Below, one piece after another: positions 16,453-25,763 of a stretch of 64,000 bases of DNA. The notes beneath the pieces are model-generated. The model was not told the DNA's origin, made no database searches, and saw only the letters and a list, made by a program, of their open reading frames with translations. The first letter of the stretch is position 1; every line of letters starts with the position of its first letter. The DNA lies in NCBI RefSeq assembly GCF_001653795.1, contig NZ_CP011514.1, positions 4,420,279 through 4,484,278 of the forward strand, read 5' to 3'. The stretch is from Mitsuaria sp. 7. GTDB taxonomy: Bacteria > Pseudomonadota > Gammaproteobacteria > Burkholderiales > Burkholderiaceae_C. A program made the translations under genes and the position numbers.

Positions 16453-17664
16453 TCACAGCGCCTCGGCGGGCACGCGCACGGTGCCTTCCATCAGGATGCG
16501 GGCGCTGCGGCTCATCACCGCCTGCGTCACGCGCCACTGGCCGTTCTCCTGAACGGCCTCCGCGCCGACGCGCAGCGTGCCCGACGGATGGCCGAAGCGC
16601 ACCGCCGGCAGCGCCTTGCCGCCCGCGGCCTCGCACACCAGCGTGCCGGGGATCGCGGCCGCGGTGCCGATGGCCACCGCCGCCGTGCCCATCATCGCGT
16701 GGTGCAGCTTGCCCATGGACATCGCGCGCACCAGCACGTCGATGTCGCCGGCCTCGACGGTCTTGCCGGCCGACGAGCGATAGCTCGACGGCGGCGCGAC
16801 GAACGCCAGCTTCGGCGTGTGCTGCCGGGTCTTCGCTTCGTCCAGCGTCTTGATCAGGCCCATGTGCAGCGCGGCGTGCGCGCGAATGGCCTCCAGCCGC
16901 TTCAGCGCGGCGGGATCGCCGTTGATCGCGTCCTGCAGCTCGGTGCCCGAGTAGCCCAGGTCCTTCGCATCGACGAAGACCGCCGGGATGCCCGCGTTGA
17001 TCAGCGTCGCGCGCAGCTGGCCGCCGGGGACGAGGTCCTCCGGCATCGTCAGCACGTCCACGACGTTCCCTGTCGGGAACAGCGCGCCGCCGGCGTCGTC
17101 GCCATCGGCGTCGTCATTGCCCGGATCGAGGAAGGCCAGCTCGACCTCCGCCGCCGCGAAGGTCACGCCGTCGAGCTCGAAGTCGCCGCTCTCCTGCACC
17201 TGGCCGTCGCGCATCGGCACCTTGGCGACGATGGTCTTGCCGATGTTGGCCTGCCAGATGCGTACGGTGGCGATGCCGTCGCGCGGCAGCGTCGAGGCGT
17301 CGATGAAGCCCGCCTGGATCGCGAACGGTCCGACCGCCGCCGACAGGTTGCCGCAGTTGCCGGACCAGTCGACCAGCGCGGTGTCGATCGCCACCTGGCC
17401 GAACAGGTAGTCGACGTCGTGGCCGGGCCGCGTGCTGTGCGAAATGATCACCGTCTTGCTGGTGCTCGAGGTCGCGCCGCCCATGCCGTCGATCTGCTTG
17501 CCGTAGGGATCGGGGCTGCCGATGACGCGCATCAGCAGCCGGTCGCGCGCGGCGCCGGGCACGCGCGCGGCCTCGGGCAGATCGTCCAGGCGGAAGAACA
17601 CGCCCTTGCTGGTACCGCCCCGCAGGTAGGTCGCGGGGATCTTCACTTGAGGGAGAAAACTCAT
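16453..17664 (-). CDS. prpF: PrpF, 2-methylaconitate isomerase
   Basis: Isomerises the 2-methylaconitate made by AcnD so that it can be hydrated to 2-methylisocitrate. Seen: the N-terminal LRGGTSKGVFFR motif, GNCGNLSAAVGPF with the active-site Cys region, and RFGHPSGTLRVG near the C-terminus, in a diaminopimelate-epimerase-like two-domain fold of 403 residues. A short acidic insertion (DDADGDDAG, about residues 188-196) is unusual. It lies 39 bases after acnD in the same operon. PrpF is required only in organisms using AcnD instead of PrpD, which fits the neighbouring gene. Confidence 0.95.
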   Translation of the reverse strand: MSFLPQVKIPATYLRGGTSKGVFFRLDDLPEAARVPGAARDRLLMRVIGSPDPYGKQIDGMGGATSSTSKTVIISHSTRPGHDVDYLFGQVAIDTALVDWSGNCGNLSAAVGPFAIQAGFIDASTLPRDGIATVRIWQANIGKTIVAKVPMRDGQVQESGDFELDGVTFAAAEVELAFLDPGNDDADGDDAGGALFPTGNVVDVLTMPEDLVPGGQLRATLINAGIPAVFVDAKDLGYSGTELQDAINGDPAALKRLEAIRAHAALHMGLIKTLDEAKTRQHTPKLAFVAPPSSYRSSAGKTVEAGDIDVLVRAMSMGKLHHAMMGTAAVAIGTAAAIPGTLVCEAAGGKALPAVRFGHPSGTLRVGAEAVQENGQWRVTQAVMSRSARILMEGTVRVPAEAL

Positions 17665-17703
17665 GACTGCTTCCGTCGTTGTTCGGGCCTGGCCTCAGGC
17701 CAC

Positions 17704-20352
17704 TCAGGCTGCCTCGGCCGCCGCCAGGAAGTCCTGCGCGAAACGCTGCAGCACGCCGCCGGCCTGGTAGACCTCGACCTCCTCGGCGGTGTCGAGGCGG
17801 CAGCGCACCGGCACTTCGATGCGCTCGCCGTTGCGGCGATGGACGATGACCGTCAGCGTCGCGCGCGGCGACAGCGCGCCCGACACGTCGTAGGTTTCCG
17901 AGCCGTCCAGGCCGAGCGTCAGCCGCGTCGTTCCGGCGAGGAACTCCAGCGGCAGCACGCCCATGCCGATCAGGTTGGTGCGGTGGATGCGCTCGAAGCC
18001 TTCGGCGACGATCGCCTCGACGCCGGCGAGTCGCACGCCCTTCGCCGCCCAGTCGCGCGACGAGCCCTGCCCGTAGTCCGCGCCGGCGACGATGATCAGC
18101 GGCTGGCGGCGCTCCATGTAGGTCTCGATGGCTTCCCACATGCGCACGACCTGACCCTCGGGCTCGATCCGCGCGAGCGAGCCTGCGATGACGTTGCCGT
18201 CTGGGTCGCGGACCATCTCGTTCTTCAGCGTCGGGTTGGCGAAGGTGGCGCGCTGCGCGGTCAGGTGGTCGCCGCGGTGGGTGGCGTAGGAGTTGAAGTC
18301 CTCCTCCGGCAGGCCCATCTTGGCGAGGTACTCGCCGGCGGCCGAGTCCAGCATGATCGCGTTGGACGGCGACAGGTGGTCGGTGGTGATGTTGTCTGGC
18401 AGCACGGCCAGCGCGCGCATGCCGCGCAGCGTGCGTTCGCCGGCCAGCGCGCCTTCCCAGTAGGGCGGACGGCGGATGTAGGTCGACTGCGCGCGCCAGT
18501 CATACAGCGGCTCGGTCTGGGTGGTCGAGGCCGCGGTGATCGCGAACATCGGCTCGTAGACCTTGCGGAACTGCTCGGGCTTCACGCTCGCGCGCACCAG
18601 CGCGTCGATCTCGTCGTCCTCGGGCCAGAGGTCCTTCAGGCGGATCTCGCGGCCCTCGACGACGCCGAGCACGTCGCGTTCGATGTCGAAGCGGATGGTG
18701 CCCGCGATCGCGTACGCGACCACCAGCGGCGGCGAGGCCAGGAAGGCCTGCTTGGCGCGCGGGTGGATGCGGCCGTCGAAGTTGCGGTTGCCCGAGAGCA
18801 CGGCGGTGGCGTAGAGGTCGCGCTCGACGATCTCGCGATCGATGGCGGGATCCAGCGCGCCGGACATGCCGTTGCACGAGGTGCAGGCATAGGCGACGAC
18901 GCCGAAGCCCAGCGCCTCCAGATCGCCGAGCAGGCCGGCTTCCTCGAGGTACAGCGTGACCGCGCGCGAGCCGGGCGCGAGCGAGGTCTTGACCCACGGC
19001 TTGCGCTGCAGGCCGAGACGACGCGCATTGCGCGCGAGCAGCGCGGCGGCGATGACGTTGCGCGGGTTGCTCGTGTTCGTGCAGCTGGTGATGGCCGCGA
19101 TGATCACGGCGCCGTCGGGCATGCGGCCGGGTTCTTCGGTCCATGGACCGGCGATGCCGCGCTCGGTCAGCGCGGAGGTCGGCAGGCGGCGATGCGGGTT
19201 CGACGGTCCGGCCATGTTGCGCACGACGCTGGCCAGATCGAACTTCAGCACGCGCGGATAGACGACGCCGGACAGCGTGTTGCCTTCACCGGACCAGAGT
19301 CCTGCGGCCTTCGCATAGGTCTCGACGAGCTGGACCTGCGCTTCCTCACGCCCGGTCAGGCGCAGGTAGGTGAGCGTCTGCTCGTCGATGGCGAACAGCG
19401 CGGCGGTGGCGCCGTATTCGGGCGCCATGTTGGAGATCGTGGCGCGGTCGCCGAGCGTGAGTCCCGAGACGCCTTCGCCGTAGAACTCCAGGTAGGCGCC
19501 GACGACCTTTTCCTTGCGCAGGAACTCGGTGAGCGCGAGCACCAGGTCGGTGGCGGTGATGCCGGGCTGGCGGCGGCCGGAGAGCTGGACGCCGACGATG
19601 TCGGGCAGTCGCATCCACGAAGCGCGGCCGAGCATCACGTTCTCCGCTTCCAGACCGCCGACGCCGACGGCGATCACGCCGAGCGCGTCGACGTGGGGCG
19701 TGTGGCTGTCGGTGCCGACGCAGGTATCGGGATAGGCGACGCCGCGATCCACGTGCACGACGGGCGACATCCGCTCCAGATTGATCTGATGCATGATGCC
19801 GTTCCCCGGTGGGATCACGTCGACGTTGCGGAACGCCGTGCGGCACCACTCGATGAAGTGGAAGCGGTCCTCGTTGCGGCGGTCCTCGATCGCGCGGTTC
19901 TTCTCGAACGCCTGCGGGTCATAGCCGCCGCACTCGACGGCCAGCGAGTGGTCGACGATCAGCTGCACCGGCACGACCGGGTTCACCTTGGCGGGATCGC
20001 CGCCCTGATCGGCGATCGCGTCGCGCAGGCCGGCCAGGTCCACGAGCGCGGTCTGGCCCAGGATGTCGTGGCAGACCACGCGCGCCGGGTACCAGGGGAA
20101 GTCGCGATCGGCCTTGCCGTCGGCGAGCTGCAGCAGGCTCTCGTCGAGGGTGGCGGGGTCGCAGCGGCGCACCAGGTTCTCGGCGTGGACGCGGGCGGTG
20201 TAGGACATCCGTTCCCACGCGCCGGGGCGCAGCGCCTCCACGGCGGCGCGCGCGTCGAACCAGTCGAGCGCGGTGCCGGCCAGCGGCTTGCGCCAGGTCT
20301 CGTTGAGCGGGATTGCGGAGGCGATGGTGGGTGCGGGCGTCGTGGCTGGCAT
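17704..20352 (-). CDS. acnD: AcnD, Fe/S-dependent 2-methylcitrate dehydratase
   Basis: Dehydrates 2-methylcitrate in the propionate cycle. It is an aconitase-family [4Fe-4S] enzyme: cluster cysteines are in TSCTNTSNPRN and in YACTSCNGMSG, and the swivel domain carries GADYGQGSSRDWAAKG. About 882 residues from the ATG at 20352, preceded by AGAGAAG; an in-frame ATG at 20370 is possible but has no ribosome binding site. It lies 52 bases after prpC and 39 before prpF. The gene order thioesterase-prpC-acnD-prpF-lyase differs from the common prpB-prpC-acnD-prpF order of Burkholderia. Confidence 0.95.
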   Translation of the reverse strand: MPATTPAPTIASAIPLNETWRKPLAGTALDWFDARAAVEALRPGAWERMSYTARVHAENLVRRCDPATLDESLLQLADGKADRDFPWYPARVVCHDILGQTALVDLAGLRDAIADQGGDPAKVNPVVPVQLIVDHSLAVECGGYDPQAFEKNRAIEDRRNEDRFHFIEWCRTAFRNVDVIPPGNGIMHQINLERMSPVVHVDRGVAYPDTCVGTDSHTPHVDALGVIAVGVGGLEAENVMLGRASWMRLPDIVGVQLSGRRQPGITATDLVLALTEFLRKEKVVGAYLEFYGEGVSGLTLGDRATISNMAPEYGATAALFAIDEQTLTYLRLTGREEAQVQLVETYAKAAGLWSGEGNTLSGVVYPRVLKFDLASVVRNMAGPSNPHRRLPTSALTERGIAGPWTEEPGRMPDGAVIIAAITSCTNTSNPRNVIAAALLARNARRLGLQRKPWVKTSLAPGSRAVTLYLEEAGLLGDLEALGFGVVAYACTSCNGMSGALDPAIDREIVERDLYATAVLSGNRNFDGRIHPRAKQAFLASPPLVVAYAIAGTIRFDIERDVLGVVEGREIRLKDLWPEDDEIDALVRASVKPEQFRKVYEPMFAITAASTTQTEPLYDWRAQSTYIRRPPYWEGALAGERTLRGMRALAVLPDNITTDHLSPSNAIMLDSAAGEYLAKMGLPEEDFNSYATHRGDHLTAQRATFANPTLKNEMVRDPDGNVIAGSLARIEPEGQVVRMWEAIETYMERRQPLIIVAGADYGQGSSRDWAAKGVRLAGVEAIVAEGFERIHRTNLIGMGVLPLEFLAGTTRLTLGLDGSETYDVSGALSPRATLTVIVHRRNGERIEVPVRCRLDTAEEVEVYQAGGVLQRFAQDFLAAAEAA

Positions 20353-20404
20353 CTCTGAAACTTCTCTCATGCGGTCATCGCGGTCGACGGTGTCGACCGG
20401 CTTC

Positions 20405-21577
20405 TCAGGGGCGCTGTGCCAGCGGGACGAAGACCTGGTCTTCCGGGCCGGTGTAGACGGCGCTGGGTCGGATGATCTTGTTGTCCTGGCGCTGCTCGAC
20501 CACGTGGGCGGACCAGCCGCTGGTGCGAGCGATGACGAACAGCGGGGTGAACATGGCGGTGGGCACGCCCATCATGTGATAGCTGACGGCGCTGAACCAG
20601 TCCAGGTTGGGGAACATCTTCTTGGCGTCCCACATGGTCTTTTCGAGGCGTTCGGCGATGTCGTACATCTTGGTCGAGCCGGCGTCCTGGGACAGGTGGT
20701 GGGCGACCTTCTTGATGACCTCGTTGCGGGGGTCGGAGACGGTGTAGACGGGGTGGCCGAAGCCGATGACGACTTCCTTGGCCTCGACGCGGCGGCGGAT
20801 GTCGGCCTCGGCTTCGTCGGGGGTGTCGTAGCGCTTCTGGATCTCGAAGGCGACCTCGTTGGCGCCGCCGTGCTTGGGGCCGCGCAGGGCGCCGATGGCG
20901 CCGGCGATGGCCGAGTGCATGTCGGAGCCGGTGCCGGCGATGACGCGGGCGGTGAAGGTGGAGGCGTTGAACTCGTGCTCCGCGTAGAGGATCAGCGAGG
21001 TGTGCATCGCGCGTTCCCAGGCCTTGCTGGGCGGCTTGCCGTGGAGCAGGTGCAGGAAGTGGGCGCCGATGGAGTCGTCGTCGGTTTCGACCTCGATGGA
21101 GCGGCCGTTGTGGCTGTAGTGGTACCAGTACAGCAGCATGGAGCCGAAGGAGGCCATCAGCTTGTCGGCGATGTCGCGGGCGCCTGGGAGGTTGTGGTCG
21201 TCCTTCTCGGGGAGCGAGCAACCGAGGGCGGAGACGCCGGTGCGCATCACGTCCATGGGGTGGGCGGCGGCGGGCAGGGTTTCGAGCGCGTCCATGACGG
21301 CGGCGGGCAGGCCGCGCAGGGCCTTGAGCTTGTCCTTGTAGGCGCGCAGCTCGGCGACATTGGGGAGCTTGCCGTGGACGAGCAGGTGGGCGATCTCTTC
21401 GAACTCGCAGCGTTCGGCGAGTTCGAGGATGTCGTAGCCGCGGTAGTGCAGGTCGTTGCCGGTGCGGCCGACGGTGCACAGGGCGGTGGTGCCGGCGGCG
21501 ACGCCGGACAGGGCGACGGACTTCTTGGGCTTGAAGGCGGGGGCGGCTGCCGCGTTCGCGGTCGTGGTGTCGCTCAT
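20405..21577 (-). CDS. prpC: PrpC, 2-methylcitrate synthase
   Basis: Condenses propionyl-CoA with oxaloacetate. Seen: citrate-synthase catalytic histidines in GPKHGGANE and GFGHPVY, the methylcitrate-synthase-like block [20 protein letters not shown], and a short N-terminus typical of the type II dimeric enzyme; 390 residues. The ATG at 21577 has AGGAGA about 8 bases upstream, and the longer open frame is rejected. It follows a thioesterase gene by 53 bases and leads the acnD-prpF-lyase genes. Neither a PrpR-type sigma-54 activator nor a propionyl-CoA synthetase gene is present in this window. Confidence 0.95.
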   Translation of the reverse strand: MSDTTTANAAAAPAFKPKKSVALSGVAAGTTALCTVGRTGNDLHYRGYDILELAERCEFEEIAHLLVHGKLPNVAELRAYKDKLKALRGLPAAVMDALETLPAAAHPMDVMRTGVSALGCSLPEKDDHNLPGARDIADKLMASFGSMLLYWYHYSHNGRSIEVETDDDSIGAHFLHLLHGKPPSKAWERAMHTSLILYAEHEFNASTFTARVIAGTGSDMHSAIAGAIGALRGPKHGGANEVAFEIQKRYDTPDEAEADIRRRVEAKEVVIGFGHPVYTVSDPRNEVIKKVAHHLSQDAGSTKMYDIAERLEKTMWDAKKMFPNLDWFSAVSYHMMGVPTAMFTPLFVIARTSGWSAHVVEQRQDNKIIRPSAVYTGPEDQVFVPLAQRP

Positions 21578-21630
21578 GGGGATGTCTCCTGGAGATGGAA
21601 TCTGGGAAGGGATTCGGAAAGGCGGATGGC

Positions 21631-22062
21631 TCAGAGGTCCGATGCAGACGAGGTTAGCGGCTGCGGCTCGGACGGCGTGCGAGGGGTGATGCGGCAAGGC
21701 TTGCCGGCGGCGACGGCGACCATCTCGAAGGTGGCGCGGAGGACGTCGGAAGGGGCCGCATTGTCGATGCGGGCGTGGACCTCGACGGTCATCGAGGTGC
21801 CACCGACGCGGGAGACGCGGGAATGGATGTGGAGGACGGAGCCTAGCGGGACCGGGGCGAGGAACTGCACGTCCTTCACGGCCACCATGACGATGTCCTG
21901 GAAGCAGAAGCGCGTGGCGACCATGTGGGCGTTCTGGCCGAGCCAGGACAAGGCCTCAGGGCCGAACAGGGTGCCGTAGTGGTTCGCGTGACGCGGCAGC
22001 ACCAGCTCGCTGCGAAGCATCTCCGTCGAAGAAGCGCTCGACAGCGCAGTAGGCCAGTCCAT
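21631..22062 (-). CDS. Acyl-CoA thioesterase (hotdog fold)
   Basis: A 143-residue hotdog-fold protein of the YciA/ACOT type. Seen: [27 protein letters not shown] with the catalytic region around HYGTLFG, then [20 protein letters not shown] and [14 protein letters not shown]. It would hydrolyse short acyl-CoAs, perhaps relieving propionyl-CoA or methylcitrate-cycle overload (inference from position). The ATG at 22062 is preferred; an in-frame TTG at 22119 would run through a palindromic operator. It is the first gene of the lower-strand methylcitrate operon. A serine-rich tail ends the protein. Confidence 0.82.
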   Translation of the reverse strand: MDWPTALSSASSTEMLRSELVLPRHANHYGTLFGPEALSWLGQNAHMVATRFCFQDIVMVAVKDVQFLAPVPLGSVLHIHSRVSRVGGTSMTVEVHARIDNAAPSDVLRATFEMVAVAAGKPCRITPRTPSEPQPLTSSASDL

Positions 22063-22068
22063 TGCAGG

Positions 22069-22091
22069 TTGTGAAATTGGCAAGTTCACAA
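22069..22091. promoter_or_regulatory. 23-bp near-perfect palindrome (TTGTGAA...TTCACAA)
   Basis: Arms TTGTGAA and TTCACAA are separated by ATTGGCAAG, and 10 of 11 base pairs match across the centre. It lies 7 bases upstream of the thioesterase ATG. The 13-mer AGGTTGTGAAATT at its left edge is repeated exactly 100 bases away at 22166-22178. This looks like an operator pair of a GntR- or TetR-type repressor controlling the methylcitrate operon; no gene for that protein is visible. Confidence 0.6.
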
Positions 22092-22178
22092 TGTTCGCAG
22101 CGGATGGGCTGGGGGGCAACGATGAAGTTGTGGTGGGTTGCGAAGGAAAGCGTGGGCGTTTGCGAAGGTTGTGAAATT

Positions 22179-22559
22179 CGGAATATTTACGAGCGTAGCC
22201 CCTTCGACTTCTGGCGCCCCGATTTCGGGCGGAATGTCTGCGAGCGTTGACATCTCCAATTTCTGCTCACCGGCGTCATGAGGCGATCAGCGCGTGCCAC
22301 CTCCCTTTGTACGCGACTGCCAGCCAAGAACCTTGGCTTCGATGACGGTCTGTCGATCGGCCTAACTCTCTCGGCCAGCGCCCAACTGCCCCGGCAGATG
22401 TGATTCCTTCTGTGCAACGCATGGCTCTCAATTGAGCCTCGTCCACGAGGCGTTCAGCGGCACCAACCCACACCCCACTCGTTTCCTGGCTAGCAAATCT
22501 CATTGAGGGTGTGCATGCTTCGGCTTTGAATAAGACGAGCTAGATGTCCGGGAGGGACG
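22179..22559. other. Gene-free left boundary of the AT-richer island
   Basis: About 380 bases with no open frame that has a ribosome binding site or recognisable protein. Base composition drops noticeably from here on. The last ten bases before the nuclease gene carry GGGAGGGACG, a strong ribosome binding site. No tRNA, integrase or direct repeat that would mark an attachment site is seen. Confidence 0.6.
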
Positions 22560-24314
22560 ATGATAAAAATCCGACGTATTGAGATCGAGAACTATCGAGC
22601 CATCAAAAAACTCGACTGGTGTCCTGGGGAAGGGATCAACTGCCTCATCGGCCCCGGCGACAGCGGAAAATCCAGCATCCTTGATGCCATCGAGCTTTGC
22701 TTGAGCACGCGCCGCACATCGGTTGGTGACTCGGATTTTCATTTCTTGGACTGCGACTCGCCTATCGTCATCTCGCTCACCATTGGAGACCTCGACGAAG
22801 AGTTGAGAAATCTGGAGGACTACGGGAGCTTCCTACGAGGGTTCAGTCTCGCAAGCGGCACCATCAACGATGAGCCGGCCCTCGGGTGGGAGACAGTTCT
22901 GACGCTGCGCGTGACCATAGAGCGCGACCTTGAACCGACTTGGACCCTTTACTCCGAACGCGCCTCTCTCCAAGGCTTCACGAAGTTTCTGTCGAGCAGA
23001 GAGCGCACACGCATACTCACAACGCGCCTCGCGTCAGCTGCAGATGATCTAAATCTCAGCTGGTCGCGCTACTCAATTCTCCAGCGCTTTACCGAGGAAA
23101 AGATTGGGTTTGGCGCACAGCTCCGTGACTCGGCGCGCGAGGCCCGTCGCGTTTTCGGAAACGTTGAGGAGCAGCTCTCGTCAGCCGTAGGCGTCGTTAA
23201 GCGTACGGCCCAGCAGTTGGGTGTTCCCACGGGGGAGCCAAAGGCGATGCTGGACCTGCAGTCGCTCAACTTTAAGGATGCTGCGATCGCATTCCACGAC
23301 CAGCACGGAGTTCCATTGCGATGCCTAGGAACTGGCTCTCGCCGTTTGCTTCTGGCCGGTCTGCAGGGTGCCGAGGCAGAAGCCCGGACTGCGGTGCTAC
23401 TGGTTGATGAGGTCGAACATGGCCTTGAGCCGCATCGCGTCACTCGGCTTCTGAATGCCCTTGGGTCAAGAGATGTGGGGCCATCTACTCAAGTATTCAT
23501 GACGACCCATTCGACCATTGCATTGCAACAACTTCATGGCGATCAAATATATGTTGTCCGCCGAGGGTTCTTCGACCATCCCGTGCTGAAGGCTGGCCGG
23601 AGCGAAGACGTTCAAAGCACCCTGCGTAAGAGCCCCAGCTCATTCTTGGCAAACAAAGTGATTGTGTGCGAAGGTTCAAGCGAGTTGGGCCTTCTTCGAG
23701 GGGTAGACGAATACCGACTCCAGCAGGGAAAGCCTTCGCTGCTAGCGGCGGGAGTTGCCTACTGCGACGCCGGAGGTGGGTCTCCGAAAGACTGCTTTAA
23801 GAAGGCAGAGCTGTTTGCGCGTTTGGGGTATGACGTTGCCCTATTCATTGATCATGACATCCCCATCTCTCCCGATCTGACGGCCGACCTTGAGAAGCTG
23901 GGAGGAAAGCTATTCACTTGGCAACAATTCAATGCACTCGAAGATGCGCTATTCAACAATCTCAGCGACGAGCGAGTCTTGGAGCTTCTCGAGTTGGCCG
24001 AGGACTTTGCAGGTCAGGCAACCGTCGACAGCAAGATTCGTAGCGTCGACGGGGACGGCTACACACTTGAGAACATGAAGGCTGCAGGAGCCTTTACTGG
24101 GTTCTCGGACGAATTGCGTAGCGTGCTCGGCAAAGCTGCGAAAACTCGGAAGGAAAAAAGCGGTCAGACGCCGAAGAAGTCCGGATGGTTCAAGTCCATT
24201 GAGCGCATGGAAGTCATCGGAGAGAGATTGGTTGGTCCTTCAATGGACGACGGAGACGATGATCTTACAAGGGTAGTGAAAGGAATCTTCGACTGGAGCC
24301 ACCATGGAGGATGA
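22560..24314 (+). CDS. GajA-like OLD-family ATPase/TOPRIM nuclease
   Basis: Predicted nucleotide-gated DNA endonuclease of a Gabija-type anti-phage system. Domains: an ABC-type ATPase with Walker A GPGDSGKSS (residues 31-39), signature-like LGTGSRR (256-262), Walker B VLLVDEVEHG (279-288) and switch His in TTHS (315-318); then a TOPRIM domain with EGSSE (371-375) and FIDHD (429-433). Length of 584 residues equals typical GajA. GGGAGGG precedes the ATG. The stop overlaps the start of the helicase gene by 11 bases. Codon use is less GC-biased than in flanking operons, suggesting horizontal transfer. A stand-alone OLD nuclease is excluded by the coupled helicase gene. Confidence 0.82.
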   Translation: MIKIRRIEIENYRAIKKLDWCPGEGINCLIGPGDSGKSSILDAIELCLSTRRTSVGDSDFHFLDCDSPIVISLTIGDLDEELRNLEDYGSFLRGFSLASGTINDEPALGWETVLTLRVTIERDLEPTWTLYSERASLQGFTKFLSSRERTRILTTRLASAADDLNLSWSRYSILQRFTEEKIGFGAQLRDSAREARRVFGNVEEQLSSAVGVVKRTAQQLGVPTGEPKAMLDLQSLNFKDAAIAFHDQHGVPLRCLGTGSRRLLLAGLQGAEAEARTAVLLVDEVEHGLEPHRVTRLLNALGSRDVGPSTQVFMTTHSTIALQQLHGDQIYVVRRGFFDHPVLKAGRSEDVQSTLRKSPSSFLANKVIVCEGSSELGLLRGVDEYRLQQGKPSLLAAGVAYCDAGGGSPKDCFKKAELFARLGYDVALFIDHDIPISPDLTADLEKLGGKLFTWQQFNALEDALFNNLSDERVLELLELAEDFAGQATVDSKIRSVDGDGYTLENMKAAGAFTGFSDELRSVLGKAAKTRKEKSGQTPKKSGWFKSIERMEVIGERLVGPSMDDGDDDLTRVVKGIFDWSHHGG

Positions 24315-25719
24315 CGTTGATATCCTCGTCGCGCGCCGTGGGTCGGTCATCGCCCCGGCGGGCTGCGGCAAGACAGAACTGATCTCCACTAGCCTCAGAG
24401 GTGCGACGGATGGGAAGCCCGCACTCGTTTTGACTCATACCAATGCTGGCGTCCATGCGCTGGAGCTGCGATTGCGTGCGAAGGGCGTGCCCAGATCTTC
24501 GTTCAGAGTGGCGACCATCGACAACTGGAGCTTGCGCATCGCCACGATGTTCCCGAGTACCAGTGGTTTCACTCCCCAGCAAGGACGCCGCCGAACGACC
24601 CCCGACTACGGCAAACAGAAGGACTGCGCACTCGCTGTGTTGAAGTCAGGGATCCTTGACGATCCTCTCACGTGCACGTACTCCCGTCTAATCGTTGACG
24701 AGTATCAGGACTGCACGCTCAGGCAGCACGAAATCGTAGTCGAAATTGCGCGGGCACTTCCCACTGTTGTGCTTGGAGATCCCTTGCAAGCTGTATTCGG
24801 TTGGCCGGGGAACACGTTGGTGGGATGGAAAGACCACGTCGAATCAGCGTTCCCACGAATAGGAGTTCTGCGCAAGCCTTGGAGATGGATCAACGCTGGG
24901 ACCCAGCCCTTCGGAGAATGGCTCATCGGCATTCGCAAAACACTCTATGCCGGAGAGCCGCTAGACCTTAGTCAAGCGCCTCCTGAAGTCGTATGGGTTC
25001 CCGTCAAAGGCCCCAAAGATATCGAGGCGCGGCGGCAGGTCTGTTCAGTTCGCGCGGAGGGAGGTGGCAGCGTTCTCATCATCGCCGATGGCAAAGAGAA
25101 GGAAGTCCAAAGGAACATGGCCTGCATCACACCCGGTGCGTCAACGGTGGAAGCGGTGGATCTAAAGGATCTGATGACCTTCGCCGGTAACTTTGTCCCG
25201 AGCGAAACAGGGTCGCTGGAGCAGCTTCTCCTGTTCGCGAGCGAACTCATCACGAAGGTAGACCAAGCGGGCTTGAAATTGCGGCTCGCGAGTCTGCAAA
25301 AAATGACTGCACGCACCCCAGCGACTCCAGTCGAGGCTGCTTCGCTCCACTATCTGTCTTCGCCATCGTTCGAGAACGCAAAGCGTGTTCTCGAAGCGCT
25401 CGCAGCAAAGGACGGAGCACGGATCTATCGACCCGCCATCTTTTATCCCTGCCTCGACGCCATGCGCTTGATGACGAAAGGGCAAGGTGACTTCTATGAC
25501 GCCGCCGTCTCAGTGCGCGAGCGCCAGCGCCACGAAGGGCGCCGATTGCCGCGTCATGCTGTTGGGAGCACTCTTTTGCTTAAAGGACTTGAGGCTGATG
25601 TTGCAATCATCCTGAACCCAGAGAAGATGACGAAGGAGCACCTTTACGTGGCATTAACCCGTGGTGCAAAGAGCGTATTCATCTGCTCAGAGACGTCGAC
25701 GGTTCATCTCAAGCAGTAG
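24304..25719 (+). CDS. GajB-like UvrD/PcrA-type helicase
   Basis: Superfamily 1A helicase-like protein of 471 residues, the size of GajB. Seen: Walker A APAGCGKTE (17-25), Walker B DEYQD (132-136), motif III GDPLQAVFGW (158-167) and the C-terminal LYVALTRGAKSVF motif VI. It is shorter than UvrD, lacking large 1B/2B insertions. It overlaps the upstream nuclease gene by 11 bases, so the pair is co-translated and probably forms a complex. In Gabija the helicase partner is needed for defence and is thought to respond to DNA ends or depleted nucleotides. The next gene starts 44 bases on in the same direction. Confidence 0.82.
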   Translation: MEDDVDILVARRGSVIAPAGCGKTELISTSLRGATDGKPALVLTHTNAGVHALELRLRAKGVPRSSFRVATIDNWSLRIATMFPSTSGFTPQQGRRRTTPDYGKQKDCALAVLKSGILDDPLTCTYSRLIVDEYQDCTLRQHEIVVEIARALPTVVLGDPLQAVFGWPGNTLVGWKDHVESAFPRIGVLRKPWRWINAGTQPFGEWLIGIRKTLYAGEPLDLSQAPPEVVWVPVKGPKDIEARRQVCSVRAEGGGSVLIIADGKEKEVQRNMACITPGASTVEAVDLKDLMTFAGNFVPSETGSLEQLLLFASELITKVDQAGLKLRLASLQKMTARTPATPVEAASLHYLSSPSFENAKRVLEALAAKDGARIYRPAIFYPCLDAMRLMTKGQGDFYDAAVSVRERQRHEGRRLPRHAVGSTLLLKGLEADVAIILNPEKMTKEHLYVALTRGAKSVFICSETSTVHLKQ

Positions 25720-25763
25720 CCGGCGCTCGCTCAAGGCTTGCCAGTTCACGCACATTCCTAGAA

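Noticed and set aside
16378..20358. Upper-strand open frame of about 1326 codons across the methylcitrate genes
   Set aside because: It lies antisense to acnD and prpF, is rich in Arg/His/Gly/Val of shadow type, and has no recognisable domain.
22187..22503. Two lower-strand frames of about 75 codons at the island boundary
   Set aside because: No ribosome binding site, no recognisable protein, and they overlap each other.
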